Source: Planctomycetota bacterium (lineage in GTDB: Bacteria; Planctomycetota; Phycisphaerae; FEN-1346). From it: a stretch of DNA of 9,891 bases. This document shows positions 1-6,867 of the stretch, piece after piece. Location: contig JAPLMO010000448.1 of the NCBI GenBank assembly GCA_026386995.1, positions 1-9,891 on the forward strand, in the 5' to 3' direction. Positions within the stretch are counted from its first letter, which is position 1; the number at the start of each line of letters is the position of its first letter. Below the pieces are notes generated by a model. That model was given only the letters and a program-made list of their open reading frames with translations. It searched no databases and was not told the origin of the DNA. Made by a program: the position numbers and the translations under genes.

Positions 1-1782
1 GACGTGGCGTACGCAGAACTGCCCGAGGCGGCCGAAAGCCTCACGAAAGTGGCGATCGAGGACCTCGACCTCTGCCCGCTCTACACCGCCCGCATCATCA
101 AGGGCGTCCGCGTGGGGCCGAGCCCGGCGTGGATGGCCCAGCGGCTGGAGGCCGTCGGCGTGCGGCCGGTCAACAACATCGTCGACGTCACCAACTACGT
201 GATGATGGAGTGCGGCCAGCCGCTGCACGCGTTCGATTTCGCCCCGCTGGCCGAGCACCGCATCGTCGTCCGCCGCGCGCGGCCGGGAGAGCGGTTCGTC
301 GCCATCGACCACTCGGAGCACACGCTCACCGGCGAGCGGCTGGTCATCGCCGATGCCCGCCGGGCGGTCGCGCTGGCGGGCGTCATGGGCGGCGTGGATA
401 CGGAGATTTCCGCGGGCACCAGGGACGTCCTGCTGGAGGCCGCCGTCTTCGACCCGCTAAATATTCGCACCACCGCCCGCACCCTCGGCATGGCCAGCGA
501 GTCGAGTTACCGCTTCGAGCGCCGCGTGGACCCGTGCGGCACCGATTGGGCCAGCCGCAGGGCGTGCCAACTTATCGTGCAGGTCGCGGGCGGCAAGGCG
601 GCGCGCGGCGTGGCGGCGGTCGGCAAGCCCCTGCCGCAACCGATGGAAGTCACGATGCGCGTCGCGCGGATCGAGACCCTGCTGGGCCTGGCGATTCCGG
701 CCCAGACGGCGGCGGACATCCTGCGGCGGCTGGAGTGTGAAGTGATTGAGGACTCCACCGAACGCATCCGCGTACGCATCCCGTCGTGGCGCCCTGATTT
801 GGAGCGCGAGGCCGACCTGATTGAGGAAGTCGCGCGGCATCACGGGTACGAAAAAATCCCCGTCAGCACGGAAGTGCGCCTGGCGTACGCCCCGCGGACG
901 AAGGCCGAGCAGGTCCGCGAGGCCGTCTCGCAGGTGCTGACCGGCTGCGGCTACTTCGAGGCCGTGACGTTCACCTTTACCAGCCGCGACCACGCCGTGC
1001 GTATGCGTCCGCGCGAGGTGTCGGCCGAGCCGCTCGTATGCCGCGGGACGCCGCTGGCCTTGCGCGAGTCGCTCCTGGCGGGCGTGCTGGAATCTCTGCG
1101 CGTCAACCAGAGCGCCGGCGAGCCGCACGCGCGCCTGTTTGAGATCGCCAAGCGGTTCGTGCCCGTCGAGGGCCGGGAATTGCCGCAGGAAACCGCGTGC
1201 CTGGCCCTGGCGAGCCACGACGATTTCGAGACCGTGCGCGGCGTGGTGGAGGCCGTTCTCGACGCCCTAGGGCTGGCCGGCCGCACGAAGTTCGTCGCCA
1301 CCGGCCGCTATCCGGACCTAGACCCCGGGGCCGCCGCCGAAATCCTGCTCGACGAGAAGCCCCTCGGCATGATCGGCCGCGCCGGCAGCGATGCCGCCAA
1401 GGCGTTCGACCTGGACGAGCCGCCGCTCGTCGCCGAAATCGACTACGGGCAACTCATCGAGGCGGCCAACCTGAGGCCGCAGTTCAGGCCCCTGCCCCAG
1501 TTCCCGGCGATTTTGCGCGATCTGGCGATCGTCGTGGACGAAGGCGCCGCCTGGGAAAAGATCGAGGCTGCCATCGCGGCGGCGGACCTGAAGGAACTGG
1601 AGTCCGTCCAGGCGCTGAGCGTCTATCACGGCAAGCAGATCCCCGCAGGCAAAAAGAGCGTCGCCCTCAGGTTGACTTTCCGCCGGCCCGACGGCACCCT
1701 CACCCACGAGGCGGCCGACCAGATGCAGGCCCAAGTGCTTGCGGCCCTGAAAGATTCGCCCGGGGCGGAGTTGCGGGCGTAG
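1..1782 (+). CDS. pheT: Phenylalanyl-tRNA synthetase beta subunit, 5'-truncated by the window edge
   Basis: The beta chain of the alpha2-beta2 enzyme that charges tRNA-Phe in the cytoplasm. The frame is open from base 1, and a full-length chain is about 800 residues, so roughly the first 200 (the EMAP-like tRNA-binding region) lie upstream. The GTG at 4 is not a real start. Numbering from that GTG, the B3/B4 domain fills about 25-210, with NNIVDVTNYVM, GQPLHAFD, ALAGVMGG and a YRFERRVDP segment. Most homologues read RFERGVDP there. The B5 domain follows at about 214-287, with IPSWRPDLEREADLIEEVAR. Next comes a degenerate synthetase-like core at about 295-480. The ferredoxin-fold anticodon-binding domain is at about 497-590 (PQFPAILRDLAIVVD, then LRLTFRRPDGTLTHE). 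The stop is TAG at 1780-1782. pheS would be expected just upstream. Identification is very secure. Confidence 0.98.
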   Translation, partial: DVAYAELPEAAESLTKVAIEDLDLCPLYTARIIKGVRVGPSPAWMAQRLEAVGVRPVNNIVDVTNYVMMECGQPLHAFDFAPLAEHRIVVRRARPGERFVAIDHSEHTLTGERLVIADARRAVALAGVMGGVDTEISAGTRDVLLEAAVFDPLNIRTTARTLGMASESSYRFERRVDPCGTDWASRRACQLIVQVAGGKAARGVAAVGKPLPQPMEVTMRVARIETLLGLAIPAQTAADILRRLECEVIEDSTERIRVRIPSWRPDLEREADLIEEVARHHGYEKIPVSTEVRLAYAPRTKAEQVREAVSQVLTGCGYFEAVTFTFTSRDHAVRMRPREVSAEPLVCRGTPLALRESLLAGVLESLRVNQSAGEPHARLFEIAKRFVPVEGRELPQETACLALASHDDFETVRGVVEAVLDALGLAGRTKFVATGRYPDLDPGAAAEILLDEKPLGMIGRAGSDAAKAFDLDEPPLVAEIDYGQLIEAANLRPQFRPLPQFPAILRDLAIVVDEGAAWEKIEAAIAAADLKELESVQALSVYHGKQIPAGKKSVALRLTFRRPDGTLTHEAADQMQAQVLAALKDSPGAELRA

Positions 1783-1830
1783 CACTCGGGCAAGTATCGT
1801 AAAGCAGTATGTGGATGCCCCGCCTGGGGG

Positions 1831-1855
1831 GCCGCGACGCGCGGAGTCGTGCGGC
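1831..1855 (+). other. GC-rich hairpin between pheT and the lipoprotein gene
   Basis: GCCGC-GAC (1831-1838) pairs with GTC and GCGGC (1846-1848 and 1851-1855) around a 7-nt loop, with a 2-nt bulge. No T-run follows, so it is at best a weak or factor-dependent terminator, or an mRNA structure between pheT and the next gene. A GCCCC/GGGGC pairing starting at 1817 would compete with it. Confidence 0.25.
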
Positions 1856-1910
1856 GGACTTGCAGCGGGGTGCAACCGGAACACGGGAATCCTTGTCAGG
1901 CGATATAAAC

Positions 1911-2279
1911 ATGCGAAGCATCGCACTTCTTCTGGCGGCGGCCGTTACGGCGGCCGCTCCGGTGGCAGGCTGCCAACAGGGCCGGCCCGAGCAGCAACGG
2001 GTACGCAGGGACATCGTGACCAAAGACGAGGCGATCCAGATCGCCCGTCGCCACGTGGCCCAGGCATATCCCAGCCTGCTCATCGAGCAGCAGCCGCGCA
2101 CCGTGGAATTCGTGCTGGACCAGCAGGTGCTCGGCGGGCAGATCTGGAACATCAACTTCGCGTGCCCCGCCCCGACCGCCCCCGACGGCAAGCCCGCCGC
2201 GAACCCGCCCATGACGAGCGTGACGGTCTGGGTCCTGCCCGATGGCAAGGTGCGCGGCGTGGTGACGCATGCGAAGTGA
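1911..2279 (+). CDS. Small putative lipoprotein of unknown function
   Basis: A 122-residue protein with a hydrophobic signal (MRSIALLLAAAV...) ending in a lipobox, VAGC, with the lipidated cysteine at about residue 21. I chose the ATG at 1911 because it puts the signal peptide at the N-terminus. The open frame extends upstream to 1809 but adds a basic, non-signal segment. An AGG at 1898-1900 is the only Shine-Dalgarno-like match, so ribosome binding looks modest. The mature part has an amphipathic helix (KDEAIQIARRHVAQAYP) followed by strand-like segments (EFVLDQQVLGGQIWNINF, then VTVWVLPDGKVRGVV). This loosely recalls small PepSY-like alpha/beta domains, but I do not recognise a family. It lies 128 nt after pheT on the same strand. 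Co-transcription is possible, though a functional link is unlikely. The gene itself is likely real; the function is unknown. Confidence 0.8.
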   Translation: MRSIALLLAAAVTAAAPVAGCQQGRPEQQRVRRDIVTKDEAIQIARRHVAQAYPSLLIEQQPRTVEFVLDQQVLGGQIWNINFACPAPTAPDGKPAANPPMTSVTVWVLPDGKVRGVVTHAK

Positions 2280-2405
2280 CGGCACTGAGAATATCGAACA
2301 GGGACCTCCGAATACCGAATGATAAATGCCGCGGCGGGTAGGGAGCCGCGCAAAAGCACAATCGCAATTCGCTCTAACCGCGTGGTCGCGGAGCCAACAA
2401 CCAGC

Positions 2406-2424
2406 GTGGGTGCAGAGCACCCAC
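2406..2424. repeat. Perfect 8-bp hairpin, GTGGGTGC-AGA-GCACCCAC
   Basis: The two arms, 2406-2413 and 2417-2424, are exact reverse complements around a 3-nt loop. The arm begins GTGGGTGC, the same eight bases found in the left arm of the large inverted-repeat element (GTGGGTGC from 3877). This suggests the two belong to one family of dispersed intergenic palindromes. There is no T-run, so it is not a classical terminator. Confidence 0.6.
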
Positions 2425-2443
2425 CCTACGCCGCTGCGTCACT

Positions 2444-2471
2444 TCAACATTGAACATTCAGCATTCGACAT
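2444..2471. repeat. Degenerate 7-bp tandem repeat, four units
   Basis: Four consecutive heptamers read TCAACAT, TGAACAT, TCAGCAT and TCGACAT, followed by TATTCGT. The reverse complement of 2307-2332 shows a similar ATTCGG-type heptad rhythm, so the repeat may flank the GC hairpins in opposite orientations. The 7-bp period is not coding. It lies between the genes and is AT-richer than its surroundings. Confidence 0.55.
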
Positions 2472-2521
2472 TATTCGTGGCGTGCCCTGTCGCCGGACCG
2501 TGTAAGCATGCGGAATCTCAT

Positions 2522-2547
2522 CGCGGCGGGTCGGGAGACCCGCCGCG
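2522..2547 (-). terminator. Strong 11-bp hairpin just downstream of the secretin-like gene
   Basis: CGCGGCGGGTC (2522-2532) and GACCCGCCGCG (2537-2547) are perfect complements around the loop GGGA. The structure starts 11 nt past the TGA stop of the gene at 2558-3724, so it is well placed to end that transcript. It lacks a U-tract on either strand, so termination would not be classically intrinsic. It may instead protect the 3' end, or simply be a repeat. The same arm occurs at 2330-2339 and 3998-4007. Confidence 0.45.
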
Positions 2548-2557
2548 CGGGGTGGCG

Positions 2558-3724
2558 TCATTTCGACGCCGAGACCTCCAAAATGAGGTACACAACTTTG
2601 CCGTTGGCGGCCATCGGCGAGGTCATGCCGCCGATGAGAACGGGTTTGCCTAGCGGCATGCGGATGGAAGTGCTGAACGTCTGGAGGAGGAACTCGGGCA
2701 GTTCGATTTCGGCCTTGGCGGTGTTGCCGTTCTGGTCCTTGCCTCCGATGGCGCTGTTGAGGGTTGCCTTGCGGTTCTCGCCGCCCGCCTCGCTCACGTG
2801 GCTCTGGAGGTCCAGGGTGACGGCCTTGCCGTCCGGCGAGAGGGCCGGGACGATCTCGACCATGGCGCCCATCAGGATGGAGTTGATCTGCGCGTCCCAG
2901 CCGACGGCGCTCTCCGCCACCACCGGCGTGGCGTCCGCAACGTAGACCTGGGCCTTGCCTGTGACCAAGTGGACCCTCTGGCGGTCGAAGCAGGTAATCT
3001 GGCCGCGATAAATGACCTTGGCGTCAGCGGCGGCAAGGACGGCCGGGGGGATCTCCAGGGGCACGGTGCGCTTTGCGCCCTCGGGAACCAGTTGAGCCAC
3101 CTGGGCATCGTCGAGCAGGACCCATCGGGCCTCGATGGCGACCATCTGTCGCTGGGCGCGGAACTGCTCCAGCAGTTCGGCGATCTTCTTCTGGTTCTCG
3201 GCGGTCTGGGTGACGACCAGCAGCGCTCCGACCCGGATGATCTTGGCACGCCCCCCCTCGTCTTCCCAGCCCTCCGAATTGATGGTCCGATGGATGACTT
3301 CCTCGACCACTTCAGGGCTAAGGGTGGAAGAGATGGCCGCCTGATCTCCGACGGCCTGGGCGCTGCCGAACAGCCCTGCACCGCCGCCGGCGACGGAAGC
3401 GGCCTCCGCGGCATAATATTGAACCCCGGAACCGCCGGCATCCGGATGTGTGGGCGGGAGGGGGCCCGAGTAGCGGCTATCGCGACCCATCATCAGGTCC
3501 TGGACGTTGTACATGCGTATGACGAGCGGCTCGACCTTCTTGGCCTCGGCAACCTTGGCGGCCTGGTCGAGCGGCCCTTTGTCCTCGCCGCCCCCCTTCC
3601 TGGCATCGGCAGCCTTGTCGGCCTGCTGGAGCGGCCCCTTGTCCGCGCCTGCTGCTCCGGTGCAGGCGGCAAACGCACCCACGAGTGCAACGGCGAGAAT
3701 CCATCGGGTCAGGCGGGTCTTCAT
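2558..3724 (-). CDS. Secretin-like exported protein (GspD/secretin family, short form)
   Basis: A 388-residue protein. The ATG at 3724 is set by an excellent ribosome site (AAGGAG, 7-nt spacer); the frame runs open to 3811 but adds no signal. An N-terminal signal (MKTRLTRWILAVALVGAFAAC) may end at Cys21 as a weak lipobox with Phe at -3, or be cleaved slightly later. Residues 28-43 and 48-63 are a near-duplicate (DKGPLQQADKAADARK and DKGPLDQAAKVAEAKK). Around 67-78 comes a strand typical of these proteins (LVIRMYNVQDLM), then a Gly/Ala-rich stretch at 96-130. An N1-like subdomain follows (LLVVTQTAENQKKIAELLEQF, 168-188). The C-terminal half (about 195-388) resembles secretin beta-domain strands (MVEIVPALSPDGKAVTLDL; RMPLGKPVLIGGM). 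The VPxLGDIPxLG signature seen in the neighbouring secretin is missing, so a gated pore is doubtful. It is transcribed in the same direction as the upstream operon but separated by 421 bp and has its own promoter. Confidence 0.8.
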   Translation of the reverse strand: MKTRLTRWILAVALVGAFAACTGAAGADKGPLQQADKAADARKGGGEDKGPLDQAAKVAEAKKVEPLVIRMYNVQDLMMGRDSRYSGPLPPTHPDAGGSGVQYYAAEAASVAGGGAGLFGSAQAVGDQAAISSTLSPEVVEEVIHRTINSEGWEDEGGRAKIIRVGALLVVTQTAENQKKIAELLEQFRAQRQMVAIEARWVLLDDAQVAQLVPEGAKRTVPLEIPPAVLAAADAKVIYRGQITCFDRQRVHLVTGKAQVYVADATPVVAESAVGWDAQINSILMGAMVEIVPALSPDGKAVTLDLQSHVSEAGGENRKATLNSAIGGKDQNGNTAKAEIELPEFLLQTFSTSIRMPLGKPVLIGGMTSPMAANGKVVYLILEVSASK

Positions 3725-3731
3725 GGCGAGT

Positions 3732-3737
3732 CTCCTT
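3732..3737 (-). promoter_or_regulatory. Ribosome binding site of the secretin-like gene
   Basis: AAGGAG on the minus strand, followed by a 7-nt spacer (ACTCGCC) and the ATG at 3724. It is the best Shine-Dalgarno match in the window and it fixes the start codon. Confidence 0.85.
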
Positions 3738-3752
3738 CCCTGGGTTGGCAGG

Positions 3753-3774
3753 GCCGCGACCCTATGCTCGCGGC
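3753..3774 (-). other. 7-bp stem-loop at the predicted 5' end of the secretin-like mRNA
   Basis: On the minus strand GCCGCGA pairs perfectly with TCGCGGC around an 8-nt loop. If the promoter at 3782-3808 is correct, transcription starts near 3775, so the transcript would begin almost directly with this stem. Such a 5'-terminal stem can stabilise an mRNA. The role is inferred from position only. Confidence 0.4.
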
Positions 3775-3781
3775 TGCGCCC

Positions 3782-3808
3782 ATGATACCCGCCCTGCGGC
3801 AGTGTCAA
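3782..3808 (-). promoter_or_regulatory. Candidate sigma70-type promoter of the secretin-like gene
   Basis: The minus strand has a consensus -35, TTGACA (3808-3803), and a good -10, TATCAT (3787-3782). The spacer is only 15 bp, which is short. Reading the -35 two bases earlier as TGTTGA gives a 17-bp spacer. The expected start near 3775 gives a leader of about 50 nt with a stem-loop and then the ribosome site. Confidence 0.5.
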
Positions 3809-3852
3809 CACATTTAACCTGGCAGCGCTTTTCGAAGCAGCGCTTATGGGAC

Positions 3853-3983
3853 TAGTAGTGCGTCAACTTTAATTATGTGGGTGCCACGGCTGCGCAGTTT
3901 GCAGCCGTGCGTCCCCGCCGCCGATCACGGCTGCACAAGGCGCAGCCGTGGCACCCGCACAATCAAATGTTGACGGACTACTA
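3853..3983. repeat. 131-bp inverted-repeat element with nested palindromes (REP/MITE-like)
   Basis: The ends are TAGTAGT and ACTACTA. The left arm (3853-3895) and right arm (3940-3983) match at 39 of 44 columns by hand alignment, counting one gap. Inside, the 9-mer CACGGCTGC or its complement GCAGCCGTG occurs four times in alternating orientation (3885-3893, 3901-3909, 3926-3934, 3942-3950). The DNA or RNA can therefore fold either as two side-by-side hairpins with 7-nt loops on a long outer stem, or as one long hairpin whose tip pairs 3901-3909 with 3926-3934. I see no open reading frame or transposase. It is not an obvious terminator. A non-autonomous palindromic mobile element is the best description. 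It fills much of the 421-bp gap 3725-4145. Confidence 0.75.
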
Positions 3984-3997
3984 CGCCCGCAGCCCCA

Positions 3998-4041
3998 CGC
4001 GGCGGGTACCTGCCCAGGTGGGTAAACTCCGACCCGCCGCG
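3998..4041. repeat. Nested palindrome with CGCGGCGGGT/ACCCGCCGCG arms
   Basis: The outer arms 3998-4007 and 4032-4041 are perfect 10-bp complements. Directly inside the left arm sits ACCTG-CC-CAGGT (4008-4019), a second small hairpin. CCTGCCCAGGTGG (4009-4021) recurs with one change as CCTGCCCAAGTGG (4047-4059). The outer arm is the same sequence as in the hairpin at 2522-2547. It lies just past the 3' end of the five-gene operon and could end its transcript, but no U-tract is present. Confidence 0.55.
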
Positions 4042-4145
4042 AGAATCCTGCCCAAGTGGCGCTGTAGTATCAGGCTGGTGGCGGTCGCATGCCGCATGGC
4101 GTGAAGCGGAGTGCTCAAACGTTTCCGGGTTTCCGGCCGAACCGG

Positions 4146-5186
4146 TCAATTAAGGTTGTCGCTGGCCCAGACTATTTCCGCCTGGGCTTCCGTCGGCCTT
4201 GGCATGACATCGGGGGCCGAGATCGCCAATCGTTGGCCGGTCAGGATATGTCCGATCATCTTCTGAGGATTCCGCTCAAACGTGGAGGCGACGCCGGCCA
4301 GGTGATTCGCCAGACTCTGGGACGGGCGCGGCCCGCTTTGGCACGCAGCGATAAGGTCGTCCTGGGCCTGGCGCCAATCGCCTTGCGCGGCAGAGACCAG
4401 GGCTAACCAGACCAGTACGTCTCCGGAGCCGGGGTTTCGTTCATGCAAGGCGGCGAACACTTCCCGTGCCTGCTTTAGCCGGCCCTGCCGCACGCCGACG
4501 ATACCGCACTCGCGGAGTTCCTGGTCGGTGCATGCCGACAGATCGGTGATCTGGACTGCTTCGGCGCCGCGAGACACGGTGACTTCCTGGGCCAGGGCCG
4601 CCAGCGCCTTGGCGGCGTCGGCGGTATTGCCTTCATGCCCGTAGATGATGACAGACCACAGCAACGGCGTCACCGGCCGGCCGGCCGGCGTATCCGTCGC
4701 GGACTCCTGTTCGAGAAACGCCATCGCCTCACGGCTGTCGCCCGTCAGCAGAAGGGTGAGCGTCATCCAGAGGCCGGCCGCGTTTCTGATGCCCGATCCC
4801 CCAGGAGCGGTCGTCAGGATCTGCCTGAAATTCTTCCGGGCCTCCGTGGGACGGTGCTGGGTGAGGGCGGCGATGCCCGTGGCGACGCATTCCCAGCCCG
4901 GGTTCTCGGCCGGCTTCCTTTTCTGCCGGGCCACTTCGGCCTGCTTCCGTGCCGGGTCGGGCTGGAGGTCGAGGGCATAGGCCATGGCCAGCATCGCGTG
5001 CGGCTCAGGCCCGTCAGGGATGGAACCGATGACCTGTGAAAACAGAGGAATCGCACATCGCGGGCTGCCGGCGCCAAGCACCTGAACGCCCCGCTCAAAA
5101 GCCAGGGAAGAGGTCGTGCTTGGCCGCGTGCAGCCGGCGGCGAGCAGCAGGACGACGGAAGCAAGAGCGAGGGTTCGCTTGTTCAT
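4146..5186 (-). CDS. TPR-containing outer-membrane lipoprotein, last gene of the operon
   Basis: A 346-residue protein with a lipoprotein signal (MNKRTLALASVVLLLAAGC) and the modified cysteine at residue 19. Lys/Thr/Arg/Pro rather than Asp follow it, so by E. coli rules it would go to the outer membrane. The rest is helical with degenerate tetratricopeptide repeats: a first pair around 45-75 (CAIPLFSQVIGSIPDG, then HAMLAMAYAL), another near 100-130 (GIAALTQHRPTEARKNF) and a clear set near 230-275 (RQGRLKQAREVFAALHERNP; AAQGDWRQAQDDL). Its ATG overlaps the secretin stop as ATGA, implying translational coupling. GGAG seven bases before the ATG serves as ribosome site. Known families that place a TPR lipoprotein beside a secretin include the PilF/PilW pilotins and TadD of Tad pili. 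By analogy I infer a pilotin or assembly role, but no specific orthology is visible. Confidence 0.85.
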   Translation of the reverse strand: MNKRTLALASVVLLLAAGCTRPSTTSSLAFERGVQVLGAGSPRCAIPLFSQVIGSIPDGPEPHAMLAMAYALDLQPDPARKQAEVARQKRKPAENPGWECVATGIAALTQHRPTEARKNFRQILTTAPGGSGIRNAAGLWMTLTLLLTGDSREAMAFLEQESATDTPAGRPVTPLLWSVIIYGHEGNTADAAKALAALAQEVTVSRGAEAVQITDLSACTDQELRECGIVGVRQGRLKQAREVFAALHERNPGSGDVLVWLALVSAAQGDWRQAQDDLIAACQSGPRPSQSLANHLAGVASTFERNPQKMIGHILTGQRLAISAPDVMPRPTEAQAEIVWASDNLN

Positions 5187-6862
5187 TTCCGTTCTCCCAA
5201 GGCGTGCGTCCGTATCGCGTCAATCGGGCTGACATATTGCTGCTGAATCTGGGTGGCCATATCCGGCAGGGCCGATTTGGCTTCGTCGGTGATGAGATGC
5301 GCGGTAATCAGGACCACGATCTCTTTCTGTTCCTTGCGGGCGCGGACGTTGCGGAACGCCATGCCTAACAGGGGTATATCGCCCAGCAGGGGGACTTTCT
5401 CAACCACCTTCCTGTGCTGATCCTGTAGCAGGCCGCCGATGATGACCGTGCTGCCGTCCTTCATGCCGACGGTCGTCTTGGCCTGTCGCCGGGTCACGAG
5501 CGGCAAAGAGCCGCTGCTGGGGTTGTTCGCGTTGTCGGGGTCTCTGGCCCAGTCGGTGATAACATCCGACACCTCGGACTTGATGTCGAGGGTTACCTGG
5601 CCCTGGTCGCCGATGTAGGGAGTGACCTCTAGCGTCACGCCCGCCTTGATGGATTCGAGGTGAAAATAGGGATTGGCGGTGTACCCGCTCAGGAGGGAGT
5701 AGTATTTCTCCTGGCCGACGAAAATCTCCGCTTTCTTGCCGTTCTGGACGACGATCCGGGGGTTGGCCAGCACCTGGCCCTTCAGGTCCTGGAGGATGGC
5801 CCGCAGTGTGACGTCGACATAAGCGGCAATGTCGGAGGCTGCATCGAACGTGACCGTGCCGATCAGGCCCAGGTTCTTCGCGGTGAGACTGGCGTTCTTG
5901 TACTGCCAGTCCAACCCCAGTTGCTTGGACCCCTCCTCGCTCAACTCAAAGACAATGGCCTCCACGGCCACCTGCCGGCTGGGCCTGTCGATGGTCTGGA
6001 TGGTGTTCAGGACCCGCTCCTGCATGCCCGGAGGCGCGTTGACCAGGACGGCGCCGTTGGCCTTGTCGTAACTGACATATCGGTCCAGCGTCTGGGGAAG
6101 CATGCCCTTGACCTCGTCGGAGGTGGCGTGCCGGAGTTTGACTCTCTGGAGGCCTGCCAGTCTGCGAAACATTTCCGTGCCTGGCTCGGCGCGGCCCACG
6201 AGGTAGTAGTCCTTGACCCGCACGAAACTCAATCCGCCCGGCGCGCAGACGCGTTCCAGGCATTCCTCCAGCGGCATGTCCTTGACCGACATGGAGATGA
6301 CTCCCTGGACGGTCGGGTCGGCAAGGACGGTGATCCCGGTCTGTGCCGCAATATCCTGCAATGCCTGGCGGAGGTCCGTGTCGACCCAGATGTTGGTCAC
6401 CAGGCCGCCTTGGGGTTTGGGCGGCGCTCCGGCGGGACCGGCAGGCGACGCGACCTGCGATGCCGGGTTCGTCGCGGGCGACTGTCCGGCCCGAACGCCC
6501 CGAAGAACCATCTGCCCAAAGCCGGGCTTGTCCAGGCACAGATCATACCGGGCGTTCGGCCCGCCGACGGGAAGCGTAAACCAGCCTTCCTTGTCCGTCA
6601 CAGACGGCGCCCACGTACCCGTGTTGGGCACGCGCACCCAGCCATCCTCGCGGAGTTCCTCCATGCCGGTGGGCCGCACGGTCGCCCCTTCAAGGGGCAT
6701 GCCCTGTTCGTCCGTCACGCGCCCGCGGACGGAAGCCGAAGGGGCAGCGGCCATCGCGCCGGCCCCCGGCCGGCAGTCAAAAGCCGCGGCCAGAACGCCG
6801 ATGGCGAACAAACTGATCGCCACGGCGCAAAAACGGCGTTTTGGAGATCCGGTCCGGCTCAT
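5183..6862 (-). CDS. Outer-membrane secretin with N-terminal carboxypeptidase-regulatory-like domain
   Basis: A 559-residue protein. The ATG at 6862 lies 5 nt after the previous stop, with GGAG nine bases upstream. The frame is open to 7321, but that extension overlaps the previous gene out of frame and lacks a signal. A basic N-terminus and hydrophobic stretch (about 8-40) form the signal. Residues 43-125 look like a carboxypeptidase-regulatory-like beta-sandwich (VRGRVTDEQGMPLEGATV; TDKEGWFTLPVGG). A Pro/Ala/Gly linker follows at 127-152. An STN/N0 domain is at 153-224 (VDTDLRQALQDIAAQTGITV) and an N1-like domain at about 237-295. The secretin domain runs to about 525, with ANPRIVVQNGKKAEIFVGQ, VTLEVTPYIGDQGQVTLDI and the signature VPLLGDIPLLGMAFR at 490-504. 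The C-terminal tail (526-559) could bind a pilotin. Secretins form the multimeric outer-membrane pore of type II, type III, type IV pilus and phage systems. Here it sits in the operon with candidate substrates and no ATPase. Confidence 0.93.
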   Translation of the reverse strand: MSRTGSPKRRFCAVAISLFAIGVLAAAFDCRPGAGAMAAAPSASVRGRVTDEQGMPLEGATVRPTGMEELREDGWVRVPNTGTWAPSVTDKEGWFTLPVGGPNARYDLCLDKPGFGQMVLRGVRAGQSPATNPASQVASPAGPAGAPPKPQGGLVTNIWVDTDLRQALQDIAAQTGITVLADPTVQGVISMSVKDMPLEECLERVCAPGGLSFVRVKDYYLVGRAEPGTEMFRRLAGLQRVKLRHATSDEVKGMLPQTLDRYVSYDKANGAVLVNAPPGMQERVLNTIQTIDRPSRQVAVEAIVFELSEEGSKQLGLDWQYKNASLTAKNLGLIGTVTFDAASDIAAYVDVTLRAILQDLKGQVLANPRIVVQNGKKAEIFVGQEKYYSLLSGYTANPYFHLESIKAGVTLEVTPYIGDQGQVTLDIKSEVSDVITDWARDPDNANNPSSGSLPLVTRRQAKTTVGMKDGSTVIIGGLLQDQHRKVVEKVPLLGDIPLLGMAFRNVRARKEQKEIVVLITAHLITDEAKSALPDMATQIQQQYVSPIDAIRTHALGERK

Positions 6863-6867
6863 GTCGG

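Larger units (their letters stand above)
2280..2557. other. Gene-free region between convergent genes, filled with short repeats and hairpins
   Basis: This 278-bp stretch separates the lipoprotein gene (+) from the secretin-like gene (-), which face each other. I see no coding sequence in it. It holds AT-richer degenerate repeats near both sides (about 2287-2330 and 2444-2477), which look like inverted relatives of each other. It also holds a partial GC palindrome at 2330-2350, a perfect hairpin at 2406-2424 and a strong 11-bp hairpin at 2522-2547. The composition resembles a patchwork of REP-like elements that may also serve as a bidirectional termination zone. Confidence 0.6.

Noticed and set aside
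1809..1910. Longer start for the small lipoprotein
   Set aside because: The extra 34 residues are basic and hydrophilic and would bury the lipoprotein signal. The ATG at 1911 is the natural start.
2798..3817. Long plus-strand open frame opposite the secretin-like gene
   Set aside because: Antisense shadow. The minus-strand gene has a signal peptide, family similarity and a strong ribosome site.
3853..4059. CRISPR-like array
   Set aside because: The repeated 9-mers alternate in orientation and are unevenly spaced, with no regular direct repeats or spacers.
4088..4145. Intrinsic terminator directly after the TPR lipoprotein gene
   Set aside because: Only short CCGG-type stems are present and no T-run follows on the minus strand.
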